Positions 25,760 through 33,202 of a stretch of DNA of 64,000 nt are shown here, piece after piece. Made by a program: the position numbers and the translations under genes. The notes beneath the pieces are model-generated. The model was not told the origin of the DNA and did not search any database. It saw nothing but the letters and a program-made list of their open reading frames with translations. The DNA is from LMUY01 sp965199555 (lineage in GTDB: Bacteria > Pseudomonadota > Alphaproteobacteria > Acetobacterales > Acetobacteraceae): contig CBDASJ010000015.1 in NCBI GenBank assembly GCA_965199555.1, positions 186,001 to 250,000 of the forward strand, given 5' to 3'. Numbering within the stretch: position 1 is the first letter of the stretch; each line of letters begins with the position of its first letter.

Positions 25760-28036
25760 ATGGGCCATGCATTCGTGGGCCGCCGGGAAGATGGCAGGCT
25801 GCTGACCGGGGCGGGCCGCTACACGGCGGACTGGAACTTGCCGGGGCAGCTCCACGCCGCGTTCCTGCGGGCGGACCGGGCGCATGCCACCATCGTTGCC
25901 ATCGACGTCGCGGCGGCACAGGCCGCCCCGAGCGTGCTGGCGGTGCTGACCGCGGCGGACATGGCCGCTGCCGGCTACAACCGGGGCCGCGCGATGGTGC
26001 CGTACAAGGGCCGCGGCGAGGCGCTGCGATCCCCGCCCTCGCCCGCCTTGGCGCAGAACCGCGTCCGCTTCGTGGGGGAGCCGGTGGCGATCGTGGTGGC
26101 CGAAACCGCCCATGCCGCGCAGGACGCGCTGGAGTTGATCGCGGTCGATTACGACACGCTGCCTGCCGTGGCCGACGCCCGTGCGGCGCTGCTGCCCGGC
26201 GCGCCCGCGTTGCACGACGACGTGCCGGGCAATCTGTGCTTCGACTTCGATTACGGCGACGCCGCCGCCACGGAGGCCGCCTTCGCCCAGGCCGCCCATG
26301 TCGTGCGGCTTGAGCAGGAAAGTGGCCGCGTGGTCGGCAACCCGATGGAGCCGAAATCCGCCCTGGCCGCCTGGGACGGGGAGGTGTTGCAGCTTTGGAG
26401 CGCGAGCCAGGGCATGCCGGCCATGCGGGACAGCCTGGCCGCGTTGACCGGCCTGCCGCCCGAACAAATCCGCGTCCACGCCCAGGACGTGGGCGGCGCG
26501 TTCGGCATCCGCGGCGCCGCCTACCCGGAATACGCCGCCCTTGCGTTGGCGGCCCGGCAGGTTGGGCGTCCGGTGAAGTGGGTGGCCAGCCGCTCGGAAA
26601 CCTTCCTCAGCGACTATCACGGCCGCGCCGTGTCCATGGTGGCGGAGCTGGCGCTGGACGCGGCGGGCCGCTTCCTCGCTATCCGGCACGATTGGGTGTG
26701 CAACATCGGCGCGCACCCGTCCATGGCCGGCCCGGGCACCAACACGTTGAACGCCACGCTGATGGCGGTCGGCGCCTACCGCATCCCGGCGGTTTACGGC
26801 CGCAACCGCCTGGCCGTCACCAACACGGTGCCGATCACCGCGTATCGCGGCGCCGGGCGGCCGGACATGGCCTACGCGGTGGAGCGGCTGGTGGACGAGG
26901 CGGCGCGGCAAACCGGCATCGACCGGCTGGAACTGCGCCGCCGCAACCGCATCCCGCGCGACGCCTTTCCATACCCGATCACCACCGCGCCAATGCCGTC
27001 CGCCTATGACAGCGCGGATTTCGACGCCCTGCTGGACGAAGCGGTGGCCGAAGCGGATTGGGCCGGGTTCGAGGCGCGCCGGGCGGAGGCGGCCACACGC
27101 GGGCGGCTGCGCGGCATCGGTTGCGCCCTGTTCATCGAGCCGGCGGGCGGCGTGGCGGCGTCCGACGAGGTCGCCCTCACCTTTGAGCCGGACGGCTCCA
27201 TTCTGTTGCACGAGGTCGCCGTCGCGTCCGGCCAAGGGCACGAGACGGTGCTGCCGGACCTGGTCGGCCGGGCGCTGCAGATCGATCCGGCGCGCATCAC
27301 CTTGCGTGCCGGCCGCACCGACGGCCCGGTGCTGAAGGGCGCCGGCGCGTTCGGCTCGCGCAGCATGATGTCGCAGGGCTCGGCCAGCGTGGAAGCGGCC
27401 GGGATGGTGTTGAAGAAGGGCCTCGCCTTGGCGGCCGACGCGCTGGAAGCGGCCGAAGCCGACATCGTCTACGCGGACGGCACCTTTCGCATCGCCGGCA
27501 CCGACCGTGCCATCGGGCTTGCCGACCTGGCGCAACGCCATCCCGGCGCCTTGGACAGCACGGCCGAGCTGGCCGCTCCCCGCGCCTTTCCGTCCGGCGC
27601 CCACGTGGCGGAGGTGGAGGTCGACCCGGACACCGGCATGACCGAGCTGATCCGCTACGTGTCCATCGACGATTGCGGCGCGGTGTTGAACGAAACGCTG
27701 GTGGAAGGGCAGATCTGGGGCGGGCTGCTGCAAGGCCTGGGGCAGGTGTTCGGCGAGATCTGCGTGTACGACGATGACGGCCAGATGCTGAGCGGCAGCT
27801 TCATGGACTACGTCATGCCGCATGCCGACCTCGCGCGGCGGGTGACGATCCGCACGGTGCTGATCCCGTCCCCCAGCAACCAGCTCGGCGTGAAGGGCGT
27901 GGGGGAGGCGGGGACCGTCGGGTCACTGCCGACGACGATGAACGCGATCCTGGACGCGCTGCGCCCTCGCGGTGTCACGCATCTGGACATGCCCGCTTCC
28001 GCCCAGCGCGTGTGGCAGGCGCTGCACGCGGCCTGA
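25760..28036 (+). CDS. Molybdenum hydroxylase large subunit (xanthine dehydrogenase/CoxL-like), orphan
   Basis: A 758-residue molybdopterin-cytosine-dinucleotide subunit. It begins VGRREDGRLLTGAGRYTAD, as in CoxL proteins, continues with GGAFGIRG, AYRGAGRPDMAYAVER (form II; form I CO dehydrogenases have AYxCSFR), and ends with GVKGVGEAGTVGSLPTTMNAI carrying the catalytic Glu. AGGGAG lies 8 bases before ATG 25760. No FAD (CoxM) or 2Fe-2S (CoxS) subunit gene is adjacent, so electron partners must be encoded elsewhere. It ends the cluster; the next gene is convergent. Confidence 0.93.
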   Translation: MGHAFVGRREDGRLLTGAGRYTADWNLPGQLHAAFLRADRAHATIVAIDVAAAQAAPSVLAVLTAADMAAAGYNRGRAMVPYKGRGEALRSPPSPALAQNRVRFVGEPVAIVVAETAHAAQDALELIAVDYDTLPAVADARAALLPGAPALHDDVPGNLCFDFDYGDAAATEAAFAQAAHVVRLEQESGRVVGNPMEPKSALAAWDGEVLQLWSASQGMPAMRDSLAALTGLPPEQIRVHAQDVGGAFGIRGAAYPEYAALALAARQVGRPVKWVASRSETFLSDYHGRAVSMVAELALDAAGRFLAIRHDWVCNIGAHPSMAGPGTNTLNATLMAVGAYRIPAVYGRNRLAVTNTVPITAYRGAGRPDMAYAVERLVDEAARQTGIDRLELRRRNRIPRDAFPYPITTAPMPSAYDSADFDALLDEAVAEADWAGFEARRAEAATRGRLRGIGCALFIEPAGGVAASDEVALTFEPDGSILLHEVAVASGQGHETVLPDLVGRALQIDPARITLRAGRTDGPVLKGAGAFGSRSMMSQGSASVEAAGMVLKKGLALAADALEAAEADIVYADGTFRIAGTDRAIGLADLAQRHPGALDSTAELAAPRAFPSGAHVAEVEVDPDTGMTELIRYVSIDDCGAVLNETLVEGQIWGGLLQGLGQVFGEICVYDDDGQMLSGSFMDYVMPHADLARRVTIRTVLIPSPSNQLGVKGVGEAGTVGSLPTTMNAILDALRPRGVTHLDMPASAQRVWQALHAA

Positions 28037-28039
28037 CGC

Positions 28040-28585
28040 TTAGCGAGCTCCCTTGCCCAGCAGCGCCAGCGCCTTGGCCAGCCAGGCGTGAGCAGTCTGC
28101 ATTGGGTGGTGCGGCGCGGGGGCTTGCAGGAACACGCAGGCGGCGAGCAGGCAGACGCTGATCACGATGATCGGCTCGGCCGGCGAGCCCGCGCCGCAGA
28201 TGGGCCAGCCCCAGGTGCGGCGCAGCGGCCAGGCCAGCCGCAGCCCGCGGGGCGTGAGCAGGTCGGCCGCCAGGTGGGACAGGTATCCCACCGCCAGCGC
28301 CGCGGTGATATCGCGCGAATAGCCGCGGTGCAGCAGCAAGGCCACCAGCGCGGCCACGGCCAACGCGGAATGCGTGACGCCGCGATGGCCGAGCACGCGG
28401 GACACCAGGGTGGACACCGGCCGCGACCGCCGTCCCACCCAGGATTGCGGATGGTCGATGTCCGGCAACAAGGCACCGGCCACGGCAAGGCCGAGCTCGA
28501 CCGGATCAAGCGGCGACAGATGCAGCAGCGGCGCCGCCACCACCCAACTCGCCAGTCCGACCGCCACGTGGGACCGCGCCATCAT
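28040..28585 (-). CDS. YdjM/DUF457-type integral membrane protein (predicted metal-dependent hydrolase)
   Basis: A 181-residue membrane protein starting at ATGATG (28585/28582). Motifs of the family: MMARSHVAVGLA (first His), LLPDIDHPQSW (DxDH), GHRGVTHSALA (HRGxTHS) and GYLSHLAADLLTPRG (HxxxD). These His/Asp residues are believed to bind metal. About four hydrophobic segments follow. E. coli YdjM is LexA-regulated, but no such site was sought here. It is convergent with the molybdenum subunit (3-base gap), and its true role is unknown. Confidence 0.85.
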   Translation of the reverse strand: MMARSHVAVGLASWVVAAPLLHLSPLDPVELGLAVAGALLPDIDHPQSWVGRRSRPVSTLVSRVLGHRGVTHSALAVAALVALLLHRGYSRDITAALAVGYLSHLAADLLTPRGLRLAWPLRRTWGWPICGAGSPAEPIIVISVCLLAACVFLQAPAPHHPMQTAHAWLAKALALLGKGAR

Positions 28586-28650
28586 GGGGGCAGGAGATAC
28601 CGGGCGGCACCGGCGAACGCCACGCCCTGCCTCATGGATGAAACGCCTTC

Positions 28651-28687
28651 GCAAATCTCCCTCTCCCGCTGGCGGGAGAGGGTTTGC
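28651..28687. repeat. Large REP-like palindrome
   Basis: GCAAA (28651-28655) and TTTGC (28683-28687) flank perfect 11-base arms CCCTCTCCCGC (28659-28669) and GCGGGAGAGGG (28672-28682). The CCCTCTCC...GGAGAGGG core recurs 1 kb away at 29666. Such GC-rich palindromes are typical of dispersed REP elements between genes of proteobacteria. It sits in the gap upstream of the dienelactone hydrolase gene. Confidence 0.7.
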
Positions 28688-28791
28688 AGGCAGGATGCGC
28701 CAAACCGATCCGAATGCCTGGTGTTGGGTGCGCCGTGGTGCAGGCCGCGCTTCCGGCGTAGCTTGGCGCCGCACGACCATTGGAGGATCGC

Positions 28792-29649
28792 ATGAACGAA
28801 GTTGCAGGGCTTACCCGGTTTCCCATGGCCCGCCGCGGCTTCGTCATGGGCAGCCTGATCGGCGGCTTCACCGTGGCGACCACGCGGGTGGACGCTCAAG
28901 CGATCCAGACCGACACCGCCGGGCTGGAAGCGGGCGAAACCAAGGTGACCTCCGGCGACACCCAGCTCCCGGCGTATTTCGCCCGGCCGCAGGGGGCAGG
29001 TCCATTCCCGACCGTCCTCGTGGTGGAGGAAATCTTCGGCGTGCACGAGTACATCCGGGATGTGTGCCGCCGCCTGGCCAAGCAGGGCTTCCTGGCGGTG
29101 GCCACGGAATACTACGCCCGCCTGGGCGAGTTGCAGGACATGATGAGTGCCGCGCAGCTCGACCAGCAGATCATCGCCCATGCGCCGGACGACCAGATGC
29201 TGGCCGACATGGATGCGACCGCCACCTGGGCGGCTGCCAATGGCGGCGACCCGGCGAAGCTGTCGATGATCGGCTTCTGCCGCGGCGGCCGGAACACCTG
29301 GCTGTATGCGGCGCACAACCCGGCTTTGAAGGCGGCGGTGGCGTTCTACGGCCCGATGGGCGGCACGCCGACGCCGATCCAGCCGAAAGGGCCACTGGAC
29401 GTGGCCGGGCAGATCAAATGCGCCTTCCTGGGCTTGTACGCTGGCACCAAGGACCCGAGCAGCAGCCCGGAGCAGATCAAGCAGGCCGAAGCCGCCGCCA
29501 AGTCCACCGGCAAGGACGTGCAGATCGTGGTGTATCCGGACGCCGCGCACGGCTTCCACGCCGACTATCGCCCCAGCTACAACAAGGCCGATGCCGACGA
29601 TGCCTGGGGCCGCATGCTGGCCTGGCTACGCTCCCACAACGCCGGCTGA
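28792..29649 (+). CDS. Dienelactone hydrolase family protein, Tat-exported
   Basis: A 285-residue alpha/beta hydrolase. ATG 28792 has TGGAGGATC just before it. The N-terminus carries a twin-arginine motif (ARRGFVMGSLIGG), so it is probably exported folded. The catalytic Cys is in MIGFCRGGRNTW; the downstream acid and His lie in the C-terminal part (YPDAAHGFHADYRPSY). DLH enzymes open dienelactones in chloroaromatic degradation, but many exported relatives have unknown esters as substrate. A palindrome between it and the convergent YbjQ gene may terminate both. Confidence 0.9.
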   Translation: MNEVAGLTRFPMARRGFVMGSLIGGFTVATTRVDAQAIQTDTAGLEAGETKVTSGDTQLPAYFARPQGAGPFPTVLVVEEIFGVHEYIRDVCRRLAKQGFLAVATEYYARLGELQDMMSAAQLDQQIIAHAPDDQMLADMDATATWAAANGGDPAKLSMIGFCRGGRNTWLYAAHNPALKAAVAFYGPMGGTPTPIQPKGPLDVAGQIKCAFLGLYAGTKDPSSSPEQIKQAEAAAKSTGKDVQIVVYPDAAHGFHADYRPSYNKADADDAWGRMLAWLRSHNAG

Positions 29650-29665
29650 CGCCCGCCCGGACAAG

Positions 29666-29686
29666 CCCTCTCCTTCTGGGAGAGGG
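29666..29686. terminator. Palindrome between convergent genes, likely bidirectional terminator or REP copy
   Basis: CCCTCTCC (29666-29673) pairs with GGAGAGGG (29679-29686) around a 5-base loop. It lies in the 53-base gap between convergent stops at 29649 and 29703. It shares its core with the palindrome at 28651, so it may be a REP copy used as terminator. No T-run follows on either strand. Confidence 0.45.
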
Positions 29687-29702
29687 AGACGCACGACCGG
29701 GG

Positions 29703-30518
29703 TTAGTCGTTGACGGACAGCACCATGATCGGGTCGGCGATCTTGTCCGGCGCGATCTCCTGTTCCAGCGGCAGCACGGCGGTGCCGATGGCGAAGAACT
29801 CGATGACGTGGGTTTGCCAGTTGTGGCTGCCTTCGTGGATGTCCACTCCGACCACGCCTTCGGCCTTGGCGGTGGCGGCCTCCATCTGCATGCGCTCGAT
29901 GGCGATTTCGCGCGCCTCGTACATGGCGGAGGTGAAGTTCTCCAATTCCACGTTGCGGCCCATCGTGCCCAGCCCCGACAGGATGCCGCGATGCGCCACG
30001 TGATACACGCAACTGCCCATCACCATCTCGACCGGGCGGTAGCCGGAATGCAGCAGCGACCAGAAATCCTGGCCTGACAGGTCGGAGGTGAACGGCCCGC
30101 CGTCATGGGCGCGGAAGCCGCGGTGGCCGTCGCCATGCACCACGCCGGTGCCGATGGCGATGAACTCGAGCAACTGCTCGTCCCATTCCAACCGCTTGAT
30201 GGTGAGCTTCACGCCGACGATGCCGTCCGCGCCCATCGCCGTCGCTTCCGCCCGCATGCGCGACATGGCCAGTTCGCGGGCGTGGTACATCGCCTTCGAC
30301 AGCACGTCGAGTTCCTGGTTGCGGTTCCAACTGCCGTACTGGATGCCGACATGGTACACGCAGGTGCCGACGCACAGCCCGATCGGCTCGAACCCGGCCT
30401 TGCGCACGAGCAGGAACTCGTTGACCGAGAAGTCGGACGTGAACACGCCGCTGGAATGCGCCGAACTGCGCAGGCCCTTCAGCCGCTCGCGGGCATGCGT
30501 CGGGATGTCGCTGGGCAT
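29703..30518 (-). CDS. Protein with two tandem YbjQ-like domains
   Basis: A 271-residue protein made of two clear repeats of the YbjQ (UPF0145, 'heavy-metal-binding') domain. Repeat 1 runs from FTSDFSVNEFLLVRKAGFEP to FIAIGTGVV, repeat 2 from FTSDLSGQDFWSLLHSGYRP to FFAIGTAVL; both contain a GxCVYHV segment and a long helix with AREIA/ARELA. ATG 30518 lies 1 base after the upstream stop with GGAGG before it. E. coli YbjQ is a single ~107-residue domain that oligomerises; fused pairs suggest a heteromeric ring. Co-oriented with another double-YbjQ protein and TelA. Confidence 0.85.
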   Translation of the reverse strand: MPSDIPTHARERLKGLRSSAHSSGVFTSDFSVNEFLLVRKAGFEPIGLCVGTCVYHVGIQYGSWNRNQELDVLSKAMYHARELAMSRMRAEATAMGADGIVGVKLTIKRLEWDEQLLEFIAIGTGVVHGDGHRGFRAHDGGPFTSDLSGQDFWSLLHSGYRPVEMVMGSCVYHVAHRGILSGLGTMGRNVELENFTSAMYEAREIAIERMQMEAATAKAEGVVGVDIHEGSHNWQTHVIEFFAIGTAVLPLEQEIAPDKIADPIMVLSVND

Positions 30519-30519
30519 G

Positions 30520-31446
30520 TCAGATGCCTCCTTCCTGGTCGTTTGACGCATAGGATTGATGGTGGCGCTGCGTGCCCTTCAGCGGCGTCGCCCCGGCATG
30601 CATGTCGACCGCCATGCCGATGTCGTGTGGGAAGGGCTGGCCGCGCGTGGCCTCAACCGTGGTGGCGATGACGATGTGGCGGCCCAAATAGCGCTTCGGC
30701 TTGTTTTCGCCGCCCTCGAACTCGAACATCTGGCTGAAGTTCACGTGCGCCAGCACGCCGTTGCCCTGCGGCTTGGCGCTGCTGCGCAACTGGGTGTGGG
30801 CATCCTTGCGCACCTTTTCCCAGAACCGGCTGAGCGTGGTGGATTCGGTGTTGCCCATCCAGCTTTGCCGCGCCGAACCGGTCCAGTCGGTGAGCCAATG
30901 GTATTTGGCGCCGACGGCGATCCCCGTGGGCACCACGTCGGCTTCCAGCAGCTTGACGAACTCCAGCGCCGGGACCGTGGCCACGATGGGGTGTTGGCTC
31001 GGCTTCAGCCCGTCCACGTAGACGGCCGTGCCGACCAGGGTGAAATCCATGCTGTCCTCGACGGAAAGCGGGATCGTGCGCATCTTCACGTCCAGCACGG
31101 CATTGGCGCCGGCCGCCTTGGCTTCCTCGCATAGCCGGCGCAGCGCGGTGCTCCAGCCCTGGGCGTGGCCTTCGGTCCAGGACCAGCCGTAATGCATCCA
31201 GCACGTGGCGGACACGGAGGCGATCGGTTTCAGCCCGTGCGACCGCGCGATCATCAGCTCCGCCGGGGTGAGCGTGGCCGTCCACGGCAGGCGGCCGTCG
31301 CGGGCGCCGCTCAACCGTTCGCGGGTCGCCGCGGGCACCTTGTTGGTGGGCAGGCTGGCCAAGATGTCGGCCAGGCGTTGCGCGTTGGCGGTCTGGATCG
31401 CCTGCGCTTCCGGGTCGGGCGCCTTGAACAGGTCGAACAGGCTCAT
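30520..31446 (-). CDS. Divergent double YbjQ-like domain protein
   Basis: A 308-residue protein. After a helical N-terminal ~55 residues (MSLFDLFKAPDPEAQAIQTA...) come two diverged YbjQ-type units: LTPAELMIARSHGLKPIASVSA to FTLVGTAVYVDG, then FVKLLEADVVPTGIAVGAKYHW to RHIVIATTVEA. The cysteine-containing core differs from its neighbour (SATCWMHYGW). It starts 1 base upstream of the next stop, so it is tightly coupled to the 127-residue gene. No signal or membrane segment; cytoplasmic. Function unknown, likely same complex as the downstream YbjQ protein. Confidence 0.75.
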   Translation of the reverse strand: MSLFDLFKAPDPEAQAIQTANAQRLADILASLPTNKVPAATRERLSGARDGRLPWTATLTPAELMIARSHGLKPIASVSATCWMHYGWSWTEGHAQGWSTALRRLCEEAKAAGANAVLDVKMRTIPLSVEDSMDFTLVGTAVYVDGLKPSQHPIVATVPALEFVKLLEADVVPTGIAVGAKYHWLTDWTGSARQSWMGNTESTTLSRFWEKVRKDAHTQLRSSAKPQGNGVLAHVNFSQMFEFEGGENKPKRYLGRHIVIATTVEATRGQPFPHDIGMAVDMHAGATPLKGTQRHHQSYASNDQEGGI

Positions 31447-31447
31447 G

Positions 31448-31831
31448 TCATTCCGCCATGAATGCGTTCAGCGATTGGCTCAGCGCCTTGGCCTGGTCGC
31501 TCGCCTGGCGGGTCTCGTCGGACAGCCGGGCGAACCACTCCGCCGGGGGCAGCACGCGGGTGTTGAGCGAGATGCCGCGCACCACCAGGCCGATACTGGC
31601 CTTCAACCGGCCGTGCTCGATCTCCAGGCGGTAGCGATTGTCGCCGAGTTCCACCGTGACGCCGTCCAGCTTGGCCGCGCGGGCGAAGAAGCCGCGGCTT
31701 TCGTGCAGCGTCACCTGGTCCGGCATGGCTTCCTGCAAGCGCAGGGCAAAGGCGCGTAGGTTGCTTTCCGCGTCGGCGGTGAAGCGCCGCAGCCAGGCCG
31801 CCTGGGTGTCGAAGTCGACGGGTTGGTTCAC
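31448..31831 (-). CDS. Hypothetical protein of the TelA/YbjQ cluster
   Basis: A 127-residue cytoplasmic protein, no recognised family. An amphipathic helix at the N-terminus (FTADAESNLRAFALRLQEAMP) is followed by a beta-rich middle (VTVELGDNRYRLEIEHGRLKASIGLVVRGI) and a C-terminal helix (LSDETRQASDQAKALSQSLNAFM). Its start overlaps the TelA stop by 4 bases and its stop nearly touches the next start, so it is translationally coupled on both sides. It probably works with TelA. Confidence 0.7.
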   Translation of the reverse strand: MNQPVDFDTQAAWLRRFTADAESNLRAFALRLQEAMPDQVTLHESRGFFARAAKLDGVTVELGDNRYRLEIEHGRLKASIGLVVRGISLNTRVLPPAEWFARLSDETRQASDQAKALSQSLNAFMAE

Positions 31832-33072
31832 GCTTCGACCGCGTGCCGGTTCACGCCCTGCATCCCCGTCACCAGCCGGTCGCGGATGGCAGCGAGCTTG
31901 GCTTCGCGATCCCGGTCGCCGTTGGCCACCTCGCGTTCGATGTCGATCACCTCGTGCATGGTACGGATGGTTTCATCGGCGACCTGCGCCAGCACGTCCA
32001 GATTACGCTGGTCCCCGCCCAGGCTGCGCGCCGCCGACGTGGCCGCGTCATGCGCGCCCTTGGACGCGAGCAGGGTGACCTGCCGCGCCGCCTCATCCAG
32101 CCGTTCCGCTTCGTCCGCCGCCCGGCGGATGTCCACCTGCACCACCGCCTGCGAGGCGACGGCCATCAGCCGCGGGATCACCACCAGCATGCCGTTGGAG
32201 ATCTTCATCAGCCGGGTCTCGGCCGCCTGCTTGTTCTGGCCGATGATCGGGATGAGCATGGCGGAGCCGACCAGGTTTTCCCGCATCTCCGCCACCTTGC
32301 CGCGGAAGTTGGCCAGTGCACCGCGGACCTGCAGCACGTCGGCGGCGTCGGCCGCATCGCCGGTCCGCACGGCGTTCTGCCGCAGCGCTTCCAGCTCCTC
32401 CTGCCCGCGGTCGAGCGCCAACTGGCCGGCGGCGATCTCGATCTTCAGATTGTGCAGGCTGGCGCGGATGGCCGCGGCCTGCTGGTCCAGCAGGTCGATC
32501 GACACGGCCAGGTCGGCCTTGGTGCGCCGCGCCTTGGCCTGCTCGGCATCCATCAGGTCCAGGAACTTCTTGCGGCTTTCGGCGAAGCCCTTGAAGGCGG
32601 TGTGGGCGTCCGCGGCGGCGCCCAGCAGCTTGCCGAGGATGCCCTTGCGCGCTTCGGGGTGGCCGCCGGCGGCTTCCGCCTGCAAATCCTGGATGCGCAG
32701 GATCTTGACTCCGTCGATCACGGCGGCGGCGATGCGCCCGACCTCCCCGGCATCGCCGAGCCGCACGCCGGTGAGCAATTGGCGGGAGGCCTGCGCGATG
32801 CCGGCCAGCACGCCGTCGCCATGCGACAGCAGGGTGCCGGTTTGGCGGAAGTCGATCCGCGCGGCGGATTGCTGCGCAGCCGCCAATTCCTCCGGCTTCA
32901 AGTTCGCCGTTTCCACCAGGCGCGCGGCCGGCGGTTCGGGCAGCAGGCGGGGGTCGCTGGAAACCAGGGCGGTGCCGCCGGCGGCCACGGGAACGACGGC
33001 GTTGGCCGGCGCCGGTTCGGCCGTGTCGAACATCGACAGGTCCAGGGGGGCGTCCGGCTTGGTGTCTGGCAT
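31828..33072 (-). CDS. TelA/KlaA family 'toxic anion resistance' protein
   Basis: A 414-residue helical protein of the TelA family, first linked to tellurite resistance and now to envelope and antimicrobial stress. Evidence is the long coiled-coil body (FLDLMDAEQAKARRTKADLAVSIDLL), the segment GSAMLIPIIGQNKQAAE and the C-terminal MHEVIDIEREVANGDRDRE, as in family members. The first ~70 residues are low-complexity, Ala/Pro-rich. It leads a four-gene unit with a small protein and two double-YbjQ proteins. No TerC/TerD genes are adjacent, so a classical ter system is not supported. Confidence 0.88.
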   Translation of the reverse strand: MPDTKPDAPLDLSMFDTAEPAPANAVVPVAAGGTALVSSDPRLLPEPPAARLVETANLKPEELAAAQQSAARIDFRQTGTLLSHGDGVLAGIAQASRQLLTGVRLGDAGEVGRIAAAVIDGVKILRIQDLQAEAAGGHPEARKGILGKLLGAAADAHTAFKGFAESRKKFLDLMDAEQAKARRTKADLAVSIDLLDQQAAAIRASLHNLKIEIAAGQLALDRGQEELEALRQNAVRTGDAADAADVLQVRGALANFRGKVAEMRENLVGSAMLIPIIGQNKQAAETRLMKISNGMLVVIPRLMAVASQAVVQVDIRRAADEAERLDEAARQVTLLASKGAHDAATSAARSLGGDQRNLDVLAQVADETIRTMHEVIDIEREVANGDRDREAKLAAIRDRLVTGMQGVNRHAVEA

Positions 33073-33145
33073 CCGTCCCGTCGTCCTTCCCGGTCTGCGC
33101 GTGGTAGAAGCTATGCCGCCCGCTTGCCGAAATCAAAGCCCGCGC

Positions 33146-33174
33146 TTGACGGCTCCTCCCGGGCGGGCGCTATT
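33146..33174 (+). promoter_or_regulatory. Candidate sigma-70 promoter of the cation/proton antiporter
   Basis: TTGACG (33146-33151), a 17-base spacer and GCTATT (33169-33174) lie 28 bases before GTG 33203, in the divergent gap to the TelA operon. A good -35 with a moderate -10; by eye only. Confidence 0.4.
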
Positions 33175-33202
33175 CGCGCCCCGTTCATCGAGTGGGTAGA
33201 TC

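Noticed and set aside
24974..27823. Minus-strand frame of 949 codons opposite nadX and the molybdenum subunit
   Set aside because: It is His/Arg/Gly-rich with no family pattern, lies antisense to two well-supported genes, and is typical of GC-rich shadow frames.
25760..28036. A complete CO dehydrogenase
   Set aside because: The active-site loop reads AYRGAGR and not the form I AYxCSFR, and CoxM/CoxS partners are absent; the CoxG-like gene is 11 kb away.
29703..33072. A classical tellurite-resistance (ter) operon
   Set aside because: Only the TelA-family gene is present; no TerC, TerD-type or TerB genes are nearby.
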